From: Hyphomicrobiales bacterium
Lineage (GTDB): Bacteria > Pseudomonadota > Alphaproteobacteria > Rhizobiales > Xanthobacteraceae
Direction of reading: 5' to 3'
Assembly: GCA_023266695.1 (NCBI GenBank)
Contig: JAHFPO010000022.1
Location: 1 to 20,432, forward strand
Length of the DNA stretch: 20,432 nucleotides
Made by a program: the position numbers and the translations under genes. The notes under the pieces were generated by a model, which was not told where the DNA came from, made no database searches, and was given only the letters and a program-made list of their open reading frames with translations. Positions 14,139 to 20,432 of this stretch are shown piece by piece. Every line of letters begins with the position of its first letter. Positions within the stretch are counted from its first letter, which is position 1.

Positions 14139-15410
14139 ATGCACCATTTTGACTATCGCGACGGCGTCCTTTTTGCCGAGGACGTCGACCTCGCCGCGCT
14201 CGCCGAGCGCATCGGAACGCCGTTCTATTGCTATTCGACGGCAACGCTCACGCGCCATTACCGGGTATTCGCCGAGGCCTTCGCCGACAGGCCCTCGCTC
14301 GTCTGTTACGCGCTGAAGGCGAATTCCAACCAGGCCGTGGTCGCTACACTGGCGCATCTCGGCGCCGGCGCCGATATCGTATCCGAAGGCGAGCTCGAAC
14401 GCGCGCTCAAGGCCGGCGTACCGCCGGACAAGATCGTCTTCTCGGGCGTGGGCAAGACCAGGAGCGAGATGGCTGCCGCACTCAAGGCTGGAATCTATTG
14501 TTTCAACGTCGAAAGCGAGCCCGAGCTCATTGCGCTCTCTGAAATCGCGACCGCCATGGGCCGGATCGCGCCTGTGTCCTTGCGCGTCAATCCCGACATC
14601 GATGCGAAGACCCATGCCAAGATCGCGACCGGCAAGTCCGAGAACAAGTTCGGCGTGCCTGTTTCGCGCGCGCGTGCGGTTTACGCGCATGCGGCAAAGC
14701 TTGCGGGCATTCGCGTCACCGGTGTCGACATGCATATCGGCAGCCAGATCACCGAACTCGCCCCGTTCGACAACGCGACCGCGGTCCTTGCCGATCTCGC
14801 CCGCGATCTCATGCGCGAAGGACATCGTCTCGAACACATCGACTTAGGCGGCGGACTCGGCATCCCCTATCGGCCGGACGATGATCCGCCGCCGTTGCCG
14901 AAGGCTTATGCAGAAGTAATACGGCGCCATACACGCGGGCTTGATCTTAAACTCATATTCGAGATCGGGCGGCTGATCGTGGGCAATGCCGGCGTCCTGG
15001 TGACGCGGGTGATCTATGTCAAGCAGGGTGAGACGAAGACTTTCCTCGTCGTCGATGCCGCCATGAACGACCTCATCCGGCCTACTCTCTATGAGGCCTA
15101 TCACGAGATTCGCCCCGTCCGCGCGGCCCAATCCGATCGGGCAATGATCGTCGTCGACGTGGTCGGGCCGGTATGCGAATCAGGGGATTATCTAGCCCTC
15201 GACCGGCGCATGCCGGCGGTCGAGGCAGGTGATTTGCTCGCGATCATGACCGCCGGCGCCTATGGAGCGGTGTTGTCCTCGACCTACAATACCCGCCCGC
15301 TGGTGCCGGAAGTGCTGGTGCGGGGCGGGGAAGCAGCCGTTGTACGTCCGCGTCTGGAAACCAAAGATCTCATTCACTTCGACCGTTTGCCGCCCTGGCT
15401 TTCCGCCTGA
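14139..15410 (+). CDS. lysA: Diaminopimelate decarboxylase
   Basis: This makes lysine from meso-diaminopimelate, using PLP. It has 423 residues, typical of LysA (fold-type III). PLP-lysine Lys60 is in YALKANSN. HIGSQ is at 199-203, the glycine-rich phosphate-binding loop is LGGGLGIPY (236-244), and the C-terminal active-site motif CESGDYLA has Cys346. One key motif differs: the usual EPGR reads EIGR (Glu275-Ile276-Gly277-Arg278), the proline codon being ATC at 14964-14966. Glu, Gly and Arg are kept, so activity is still expected. I chose the ATG at 14139 (MHHFDYRDGV is the family start) over an in-frame start at 14109. The ribosome-binding site is weak, so translation may be coupled to the lipoprotein gene just upstream. 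Confidence 0.96.
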   Translation: MHHFDYRDGVLFAEDVDLAALAERIGTPFYCYSTATLTRHYRVFAEAFADRPSLVCYALKANSNQAVVATLAHLGAGADIVSEGELERALKAGVPPDKIVFSGVGKTRSEMAAALKAGIYCFNVESEPELIALSEIATAMGRIAPVSLRVNPDIDAKTHAKIATGKSENKFGVPVSRARAVYAHAAKLAGIRVTGVDMHIGSQITELAPFDNATAVLADLARDLMREGHRLEHIDLGGGLGIPYRPDDDPPPLPKAYAEVIRRHTRGLDLKLIFEIGRLIVGNAGVLVTRVIYVKQGETKTFLVVDAAMNDLIRPTLYEAYHEIRPVRAAQSDRAMIVVDVVGPVCESGDYLALDRRMPAVEAGDLLAIMTAGAYGAVLSSTYNTRPLVPEVLVRGGEAAVVRPRLETKDLIHFDRLPPWLSA

Positions 15411-15432
15411 CCTTGCTGGCGCCCTAGAACCG

Positions 15433-15461
15433 CCATGCCGGGCAGATGGACTCTGGCATGG
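15433..15461 (+). terminator. Possible transcription-ending hairpin after lysA
   Basis: CCATGCC (15433-15439) pairs perfectly with GGCATGG (15455-15461) over a 15-base loop, about 23 bases after the lysA stop. There is no T-run after it, so it may be a processing or pause hairpin instead. Its right arm overlaps the -35 region of the promoter proposed for the next gene. Confidence 0.35.
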
Positions 15462-15482
15462 ACCCTTCGCCGCCGATAAAAT
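15453..15482 (+). promoter_or_regulatory. Possible promoter for the TIGR02302 gene
   Basis: CTGGCA (15453-15458) and TAAAAT (15477-15482) lie 18 bases apart. Transcription would start near 15490, which would place the GTG at 15483 outside the transcript and favour the TTG start at 15516. The -10 fits the consensus at five of six positions, the -35 less well. Confidence 0.4.
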
Positions 15483-15515
15483 GTGTTCAGACGACGGAAT
15501 CACAGGAACCCGGTC

Positions 15516-18086
15516 TTGAGCGTGCCCCCCGAAACGAGCGAGCGCGCAGAGCCTTCCCGAAGCGTCGGCGAGAACGCTCTGCATCTCTTGACGGTCGCCC
15601 TAGCGCGGGCGTGGCAGGCGCTCTTATGGGAGCGGCTGTGGCCCGTGCTCGCGACCATCGCGGTCGGTGCGGGCATATTCCTGACTGTCTCCTGGGCCGG
15701 CTTCTGGGTCTTGCTGCCGCCGATCGGACGAATCATCGGACTAGCCCTGTTCGGATTCATCCTGCTGGCGAGCCTGATTCCGGCTTTGTGGCTACAGCTT
15801 CCGCGCACGGCTGACGCGCTGCGCCGGCTCGATCATACGTCGGGTCTCGACCATCGCCCGGCAACGGCCATTACCGATAGGCTGGCGACCCGCGCCGACG
15901 ATCCGGTGGCGGATGCATTGTGGCGCGCTCATCTCGCGCGCGCCGCCGAGGTGGCACGCAATCTGCGCGCTGGCTGGCCGAGGCCGCATCTTGCCGCACG
16001 CGATCCCTACGCCATCCGGGCACTGGTGCTGCTCGCTGTGGTGACTACTTTCTTCATGGCCGAGGGTGAGCGGATGAAGCGCATCACCGCAGCCTTCGAC
16101 TGGACCGGCATGATCGCACCGCGGCTTTACCGCGTCGACGCCTGGGTGACGCCGCCCGCCTATACCGGCCGTCCGCCCGTATTGCTTCCCGGCATACGTC
16201 ACGATCAACCGGCGCCGGGAGAAACGGCGGCGATCTCGGTCCCGACCGGAAGCGAACTGGTCGTGCGTGCGACCGGCCTTCGCTCCATCGATCTCGCGCT
16301 GACGGGCGGTCTGGTCGAGGAAGTGAATGATCCGCCGGCCGGTGTCGCCCCAGGCAGCATCGAACGGCGCTTCCGGATCGGCGATCATGGTTCCATCTCG
16401 GTACGCGGTCTTCCCGCCGGCTCCGTGAGCTGGGGCTTCCGGGCTGTTTCGGACCACACACCGGTCATCACCCATACCCGCGATCCACAGATCGTCGGCC
16501 GGTCCTCACTTTCCCTCAGCTACCGCATTGAAGACGACTATGGGGTGGTCTCGGCCGAGGCGCGTTTCACCCATCAACCGGAGTCGGCGCTGGAAGGCGC
16601 TCCTGCGCCGCGACCGCTGGTCGCGCCGCCAGATTTCAGCCTCGCCCTTCCGCAGGCGCGTACGCGCACCGGCGTCGGCCAGACCACCAAGGATCTGAAC
16701 GAGCACCCCTGGGCCGGAGCGACCGTGACCATCGTCCTCGCCGCCCGCGACGAGGCCGGCAACGAGGGCACCAGTGCGCCGCTCGAAATCCTCCTGCCGG
16801 AGCGCCCGTTCACGAAGCCCCCGGCACGCGCCCTCATCGAGCAGCGCCGTATTCTTGCCTTCGATGCCCATGCCCGCGAGCACATCAGCCGCGCGCTTGC
16901 TGCGCTCATGCTCGCGCCCGAGCACTTCACGCCGGAGCCCGCGGTTTATCTCGGCCTGCGTACGGTCGCGACCCGTCTCAAGCTCGCAAAGACCGACGAC
17001 GACCTGCGCTCGGTCATCGATTACCTGTGGGAAATCGCGGTCCTCATCGAGGACGGCACCATATCCGATGCCGAGCGCGAGCTGCGCGCGGCCCAGGATG
17101 CATTGCGTCAGGCGCTCGAGCGCGGCGCGAACGAAGACGAGATCCGCCGTCTCACCGACAAGCTGCGCCAAGCGCTCGATCGCTTCATGCAGGCGCTTGC
17201 CGAGCAGCTGCGCCGCGACGGCACCACCGACGCCCGGCCGCTCGATCGCAATGCGCGGATCATCCGGCCGCAAGACCTCAAGAATATGCTCGATCGGATC
17301 GAGAATCTGGCCCGCAGCGGCTCGCGCGATGCCGCCCGCCGCCTGCTCGACGAACTGCAGGCCATGCTCGACGGCCTCTCCCGCAAACGCCAGGCGCGCG
17401 GCGACCCCAACAGCGGCGATATGGACGGAATGCTCGACGAACTCGGCCGGATGATTCAGGAACAACAGCGTTTGCGCGATCGTACCTATCGTCAGGGCCG
17501 CGACAGCCAAGGCGAGCGCAGGAACCGCGATCCGCAACAAGATATGAACGAACGCGAGCGGCGCAATTTCGGCAATTTGCAGCAGAACCAGGAGAACTTG
17601 CGCCGACAGCTCGAGCGCATGCTCGAGCAATTGCAGCGCCAAGGCCAGGGCGGCGCTGAGGACAGCGATGACAGGGGCATCGGTAGGGAAGCCGGCGAAG
17701 CGCTCGGGCGCGCCGAGCAGGCGATGCGCGATGCCGAGGGCGCACTCGGAGAAGGCGATGCCGATAACGCAGTCGAGGGGCAGGGCCGGGCCTTGCGGAA
17801 TCTCCGGAGCGGCGCCCAGAGCCTTGCCGAATCCATGGGCGACGGATCGGGTAACGAACCTGGTGAGCCTGGAGGCCCGCAGGCCGAGGCCGCCGAGCGC
17901 ACCGACCCGCTCGGCAGGCCGGTCCGCAGCCGCGAATATGGCGACGATTTCACCGTAAAGGTACCGGATGAGATCGATGTCCAGCGCGCGCGTCGCGTGT
18001 TGGAGGAGCTGCGCCGACGGCTCGGCGAACCGGATCGTCCCCGTCTCGAACTCGATTATCTCGAACGTCTGTTGCGCGGATTCTGA
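15516..18086 (+). CDS. TIGR02302 / DUF4175 family membrane protein
   Basis: This is a large membrane protein (856 residues from this start) of a family known mainly from Hyphomicrobiales, with no established function. Two hydrophobic helices (about 41-62 and 70-92) are followed by the family segment RLDHTSGLDHRPATAITDRL (about 104-123), then a third helix (165-182). A soluble middle with beta-rich, Ig-like character follows (YRVDAWVTPPAYTGRPP, about 208). Helical segments come next from about 430. A Gln/Arg-rich region lies at about 640-715 (QQRLRDR, RRQLERMLEQLQRQGQG), then a Gly/Glu-rich region and a conserved C-terminus (REYGDDFTVKVPDEIDVQRA through LDYLERLLRGF). I chose TTG 15516 for its AGGA ribosome site seven bases upstream; GTG 15483 would add 11 residues. 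It follows lysA, as usual in this order, and ends 18 bases from a convergent gene. Confidence 0.9.
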   Translation: MSVPPETSERAEPSRSVGENALHLLTVALARAWQALLWERLWPVLATIAVGAGIFLTVSWAGFWVLLPPIGRIIGLALFGFILLASLIPALWLQLPRTADALRRLDHTSGLDHRPATAITDRLATRADDPVADALWRAHLARAAEVARNLRAGWPRPHLAARDPYAIRALVLLAVVTTFFMAEGERMKRITAAFDWTGMIAPRLYRVDAWVTPPAYTGRPPVLLPGIRHDQPAPGETAAISVPTGSELVVRATGLRSIDLALTGGLVEEVNDPPAGVAPGSIERRFRIGDHGSISVRGLPAGSVSWGFRAVSDHTPVITHTRDPQIVGRSSLSLSYRIEDDYGVVSAEARFTHQPESALEGAPAPRPLVAPPDFSLALPQARTRTGVGQTTKDLNEHPWAGATVTIVLAARDEAGNEGTSAPLEILLPERPFTKPPARALIEQRRILAFDAHAREHISRALAALMLAPEHFTPEPAVYLGLRTVATRLKLAKTDDDLRSVIDYLWEIAVLIEDGTISDAERELRAAQDALRQALERGANEDEIRRLTDKLRQALDRFMQALAEQLRRDGTTDARPLDRNARIIRPQDLKNMLDRIENLARSGSRDAARRLLDELQAMLDGLSRKRQARGDPNSGDMDGMLDELGRMIQEQQRLRDRTYRQGRDSQGERRNRDPQQDMNERERRNFGNLQQNQENLRRQLERMLEQLQRQGQGGAEDSDDRGIGREAGEALGRAEQAMRDAEGALGEGDADNAVEGQGRALRNLRSGAQSLAESMGDGSGNEPGEPGGPQAEAAERTDPLGRPVRSREYGDDFTVKVPDEIDVQRARRVLEELRRRLGEPDRPRLELDYLERLLRGF

Positions 18087-18104
18087 CGTCTCGTCGGCGC
18101 CGGC

Positions 18105-18491
18105 TCAGGCGGAAAGCGCGCGCCGCGAGCGTGTCGCCAGCGCTTGCTTGAGAGCGTCTTTGATCTCGGCGAGCGAAAAGGGCTTTAGCACCACCTCGTG
18201 GATCAGGGCGTCGAGCCCGTCCGCGCGCTGTCGCTCCCCCGCATAGCCGGTCATCAGCACGATGGCGAGATCGGGGTGGTCGCGCCTGGCTGCAAGCGCG
18301 AGCGCAATCCCGTCCATCACCGGCATACGGATATCGGTGAGCAGGAGATCGAACGGAGCCTTGAGGGACAACTGTTCGAGCGCCGCCGCGCCGTCGGGCG
18401 CGGTCTCGACATCATGGCCATCCTGGACGAGGGCGCGCGCGAGCAATTCGCGAATCGGCTGTTCATCCTCGGCGATCAGAACTCGCACCAT
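18105..18491 (-). CDS. Single-domain response regulator (CpdR-like)
   Basis: This is a 128-residue protein consisting of one receiver domain and no output domain. The acidic pocket is Glu8-Asp9, the phosphoacceptor Asp53 is in LLLTDIRMPVMDGI, the switch Thr81 is in LMTGYAG, and Lys103 is in VLKPFSLAEI. The start MVRVLIAEDEQPIRELLARAL and the overall design resemble CpdR, the alphaproteobacterial regulator of ClpXP proteolysis and cell cycle, but divergence around TGYAGERQRAD leaves this open. I chose the ATG at 18489-18491 because AAGGAGAG is ideally placed upstream; the open frame to 18653 overlaps the previous gene. It lies 17 bases after the zinc-ribbon gene on the same strand, so the two form an operon. 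No histidine kinase is nearby. Confidence 0.9.
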   Translation of the reverse strand: MVRVLIAEDEQPIRELLARALVQDGHDVETAPDGAAALEQLSLKAPFDLLLTDIRMPVMDGIALALAARRDHPDLAIVLMTGYAGERQRADGLDALIHEVVLKPFSLAEIKDALKQALATRSRRALSA

Positions 18492-18508
18492 TGCGCTCTC
18501 CTTGCCGT

Positions 18509-19342
18509 TCAGCGGGCACCCGCAGTGAGGTCGCTGCGGTTGAGAAAACGGACGAGCACCTCGCGGCCTTCGGCCGGCGGCGAGGCAAGACGGCTGCGGA
18601 ATGAAATTTTCTCTCCGTCGGACAATATCGAACGTGGCAGAACGGCGGTCCAAGAATACAGTTCCCGATTGTCGGGCCCGAGCACTCCGAGACGCAGCCG
18701 TGGCAACTCCACTGGATGTCCGGTGATGTTTACGACCTCCCCCTCGATGACAAGCACGCTGATGCCGTCTTGCATCTCGCGCGTGGTCTTTATGCCTTTG
18801 AACTCGAGGCCGCGCAGATTCACCGGCAATCCTACGGCGGCATAGAGACCGGCGAGGTCCGGCACCGCACGCACCACGGTCGAGCGCGATGCAATAGCGC
18901 CGACCACGACTGCGGCGAGGATGACGGTGACGGCGGTGAGGCGCGAGCGCCCCTGCTCCTTCTTCGGCTGTGTTCGCCGCAGCATCGTGGGCCGTCGTGG
19001 AGCAGCGGGTTCATCGTGTCCGGGCGGCTTCCGAACAGGCGATTCCGCGCCGCGAAGATCGCCGGGGGCGAGAGGAGGACTGGCATCGATTTCGACGACA
19101 ACGGTGTCTTCCCACGTGACCACCTCCGGCTGGACGGCAGGAGGCGCCACGCTGGCAAGCCCCTCCTGCCCGGCGACGCCCGCGGCTATGGGGTCGGCCA
19201 TGACCGGTTCGGGCACAACGGATGCTGGCGCTGCGAACCAGGCGGTGCGGCAGCGGCTACAGCGCACGGTCCGACCGACCGCGCCAAGCGCTGCCGGATC
19301 GACGTGGAAGGCGGTGGCACAAGAGGGACAGACGAGCTGCAT
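18509..19342 (-). CDS. MJ0042 zinc-ribbon / DUF3426 membrane protein
   Basis: This 277-residue protein starts with an MJ0042-type zinc ribbon (CPSC at 5-8, CSRC at 28-31, followed by RTAWF). A long Pro/Ala-rich disordered linker (about 38-133) follows, then one transmembrane helix (about 135-152) and a C-terminal domain of the DUF3426 type (VLVIEGEVVNITGHPVELP; LRLGVLGPDNRELYSWTAVL; FRSRLASPPAEGREVLVRF). The ribbon would be cytoplasmic and the C-terminal domain periplasmic. I chose the ATG at 19340-19342 because MQLVCPSC is the family start; 20 extra codons upstream look non-coding. It heads an operon with the response regulator and is divergent from ftsE, a linkage I recall from other Hyphomicrobiales. 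Its molecular role is unknown. Confidence 0.9.
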   Translation of the reverse strand: MQLVCPSCATAFHVDPAALGAVGRTVRCSRCRTAWFAAPASVVPEPVMADPIAAGVAGQEGLASVAPPAVQPEVVTWEDTVVVEIDASPPLAPGDLRGAESPVRKPPGHDEPAAPRRPTMLRRTQPKKEQGRSRLTAVTVILAAVVVGAIASRSTVVRAVPDLAGLYAAVGLPVNLRGLEFKGIKTTREMQDGISVLVIEGEVVNITGHPVELPRLRLGVLGPDNRELYSWTAVLPRSILSDGEKISFRSRLASPPAEGREVLVRFLNRSDLTAGAR

Positions 19343-19380
19343 GGTCAAACCACGATCCGGACGGCGATTGTGGGACCTGA

Positions 19381-19433
19381 CCGTTAACGGATCGAAAACC
19401 ATGGGCGGACCTCGTCGGTACGCCCATAATGGG
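19381..19433. promoter_or_regulatory. Palindromes in the zinc-ribbon / ftsE divergent promoter region
   Basis: A perfect 10-bp palindrome CCGTTAACGG lies at 19381-19390. A longer imperfect one spans 19401-19427: ATGGGCG (19401-19407) mirrors CGCCCAT (19421-19427), and inside it ACC (19409-19411) mirrors GGT (19417-19419) around TCGTC. CCCAT-A-ATGGG follows at 19423-19433. A possible -10 box facing ftsE, CATAAT (19425-19430), overlaps the right arm, with a poor -35 (TGGGCG, 19402-19407) 17 bases away in the left arm. This arrangement looks like an operator over a promoter. The symmetry is seen directly; the regulator is unknown. Confidence 0.45.
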
Positions 19434-19505
19434 CCCGGCAGTCCGACATCGCCGTTGATACCGCCCGGCCTGGTGCTGCCGCGATCTGGCTAGAGGGAGT
19501 AGTAG

Positions 19506-20201
19506 ATGTGGGGGTCGGCGCGCGATTCGCCGGAGGTACGCTTGGTCCGGTTCGAGAACGTCGGCCTACGCTACGGCATGGGACCCGAGGTGCTGAAGGA
19601 CGTCACCTTCAGCATCGAGCCGAATTCCTTCCAGTTTCTTACCGGTCCCTCCGGTGCCGGCAAGACGAGTTTGCTGCGCTTGCTGTTCCTGTCGCTCCGC
19701 CCGACGCGGGGACTGATCACGCTGCTCGGCTGCGACGTCTCCAGTCTTGCCGCCGACGAGGTCGCGGTATTGCGGCGGCGGATCGGCATCGTGTTCCAGG
19801 ATTTCCGTCTGCTCGATCATCTTACCACCTATGAAAATGTCGCTTTGCCCCTGCGAATCCTAGGTCGCGACGAGATCGATTATCGCGCGGAGGTCGTCGA
19901 GTTACTGCATTGGGTCGGACTCGGCGATCGCATGCACGTGTTGCCGCCCGTGCTTTCCGGCGGCGAGAAGCAGCGCGCCGCTATTGCGCGCGCATTGATC
20001 AGCCGTCCCGAGCTGTTGCTCGCCGACGAGCCCACCGGCAATGTGGATCCATCGCTCGCCCGGCGTCTGCTCAGGCTGTTCGTCGAACTGCACAAGTCGG
20101 GTACGTCCGTCATGATCGCGACCCACGACGTCACGCTCATGGACCAATATGATGCAAGAAGGCTCGTCCTCAGCGACGGCCGTCTCCATCTCGAAGACTG
20201 A
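19506..20201 (+). CDS. ftsE: Cell division ATP-binding protein FtsE
   Basis: This is the ATPase of the FtsEX complex, which works at the division site to control peptidoglycan hydrolases. All ABC motifs are present (numbering for 231 residues): Walker A GPSGAGKT (47-54), Q-loop VFQDFRLLDHLTTYENVALPL with Gln98, signature LSGGEKQR (150-157), Walker B LLLADEPTGN (170-179) and switch His207 in IATHD. VRFENVGLRYGMGPEVLKDV is typical of alphaproteobacterial FtsE. The start is uncertain. ATG 19506 has GAGGGAG seven bases upstream. TTG 19542 has GGAGGT four bases upstream and gives the usual 219-residue form beginning (L/M)VRFENVGLRYG. I report the ATG as the outer limit, though the TTG may be the real one. 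ftsX follows after 19 bases. Confidence 0.95.
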   Translation: MWGSARDSPEVRLVRFENVGLRYGMGPEVLKDVTFSIEPNSFQFLTGPSGAGKTSLLRLLFLSLRPTRGLITLLGCDVSSLAADEVAVLRRRIGIVFQDFRLLDHLTTYENVALPLRILGRDEIDYRAEVVELLHWVGLGDRMHVLPPVLSGGEKQRAAIARALISRPELLLADEPTGNVDPSLARRLLRLFVELHKSGTSVMIATHDVTLMDQYDARRLVLSDGRLHLED

Positions 20202-20220
20202 GCGGGGTACGACCTTGCCG

Positions 20221-20432
20221 ATGGATTGGGTGAAGAGAAGCGAGGAAAGGGCGCGAAGCCCCGAGGCCGGCATCATGCGCCCCATGGGCCCGATCGTGCC
20301 GCGCGATACGGTCACCGGCCGCGCCTTGATCATGGTCGTCGCCATCATGACTTTCCTCGCCGCGCTCACCATCGGGGCGGTCCAACTGGTGCGCACGGCG
20401 GCGACGGAATGGCGCACGGACATGGTGCGCGA
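20221..20432 (+). CDS. ftsX: Cell division protein FtsX, 5' part only
   Basis: This is the beginning of the membrane subunit of FtsEX, cut by the window end; about 70 residues are visible. The sequence has a charged cytoplasmic lead, then PIVPRDTVTGRALIMVV and a transmembrane helix (about 35-58, AIMTFLAALTIGAVQLV) followed by AATEW, which matches alphaproteobacterial FtsX. The start may be the ATG at 20221 or a TTG two codons earlier (20215); no strong ribosome-binding site decides it. It lies directly after ftsE on the same strand, as expected for the ftsEX operon. Confidence 0.9.
   Translation, partial: MDWVKRSEERARSPEAGIMRPMGPIVPRDTVTGRALIMVVAIMTFLAALTIGAVQLVRTAATEWRTDMVR

Noticed and set aside
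16506..17642. 378-codon minus-strand open frame inside the TIGR02302 gene
   Set aside because: The plus-strand gene has family motifs on both sides; the antisense frame is a by-product of base composition.

Overview
The window is about 20.4 kb of GC-rich, densely coding DNA. The gene content and order point to an alphaproteobacterium of the order Hyphomicrobiales (Rhizobiales). The main pointers are the argH / small LptM-type lipoprotein / lysA / TIGR02302 (DUF4175) run, ftsEX beside an MJ0042 zinc-ribbon protein, a bacterial HIG1-type protein, and ethylmalonyl-CoA-pathway enzymology. I see no rRNA, tRNA, CRISPR array, insertion sequence or phage gene. This is ordinary chromosomal backbone, with its interest in regulatory sites, small proteins and uncharacterised membrane proteins.

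Layout. 1-172 is non-coding and holds a series of hairpins. 173-3134 (minus) carries a YihY/BrkB membrane protein and a methyl-accepting chemotaxis protein. 3135-3426 is a divergent intergenic region with a palindromic site that resembles a PhaR/AniA box. 3427-6612 (plus) carries a probable (2S)-methylsuccinyl-CoA dehydrogenase (mcd), a host-attachment-family protein and an uncharacterised polytopic membrane protein. 6679-8576 carries a HIG1 protein, a small secreted lysine-rich protein on the minus strand, a PduO-type cobalamin adenosyltransferase and a rhomboid protease. 8632-11288 carries etfB, etfA and a 3-hydroxybutyryl-CoA dehydrogenase. 11382-12285 carries a small YjfB-like protein and, on the minus strand, a TlpA-type thioredoxin. 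12316-18086 carries argH, an LptM-like lipoprotein, lysA and the TIGR02302 membrane protein. 18105-19342 (minus) carries a single-domain response regulator and a zinc-ribbon/DUF3426 membrane protein. 19506 to the window end (plus) carries ftsE and the start of ftsX.

How the genes may work together. Mcd is an acyl-CoA dehydrogenase that should pass electrons to an electron-transfer flavoprotein (etfBA). The pathway it belongs to needs two adenosylcobalamin-dependent mutases, which the PduO-type adenosyltransferase could supply. Hbd acts on C4 acyl-CoA units in the same acetyl-CoA/PHB metabolism. The window therefore holds several parts of C2/C4-CoA metabolism within about 8 kb, but not the crotonyl-CoA carboxylase/reductase or the mutases themselves. 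The second half covers arginine and lysine synthesis plus envelope and division functions.

The observations I rate highest are: the PhaR-like palindrome before mcd; a near-consensus promoter embedded in the rhomboid stop codon ahead of etfBA; an operator-like imperfect palindrome between the zinc-ribbon gene and ftsE; the CpdR-like regulator/zinc-ribbon pair opposite ftsEX; and a Pro-to-Ile change in the EPGR motif of LysA. I did not find convincing evidence of a wholly new multi-gene system.
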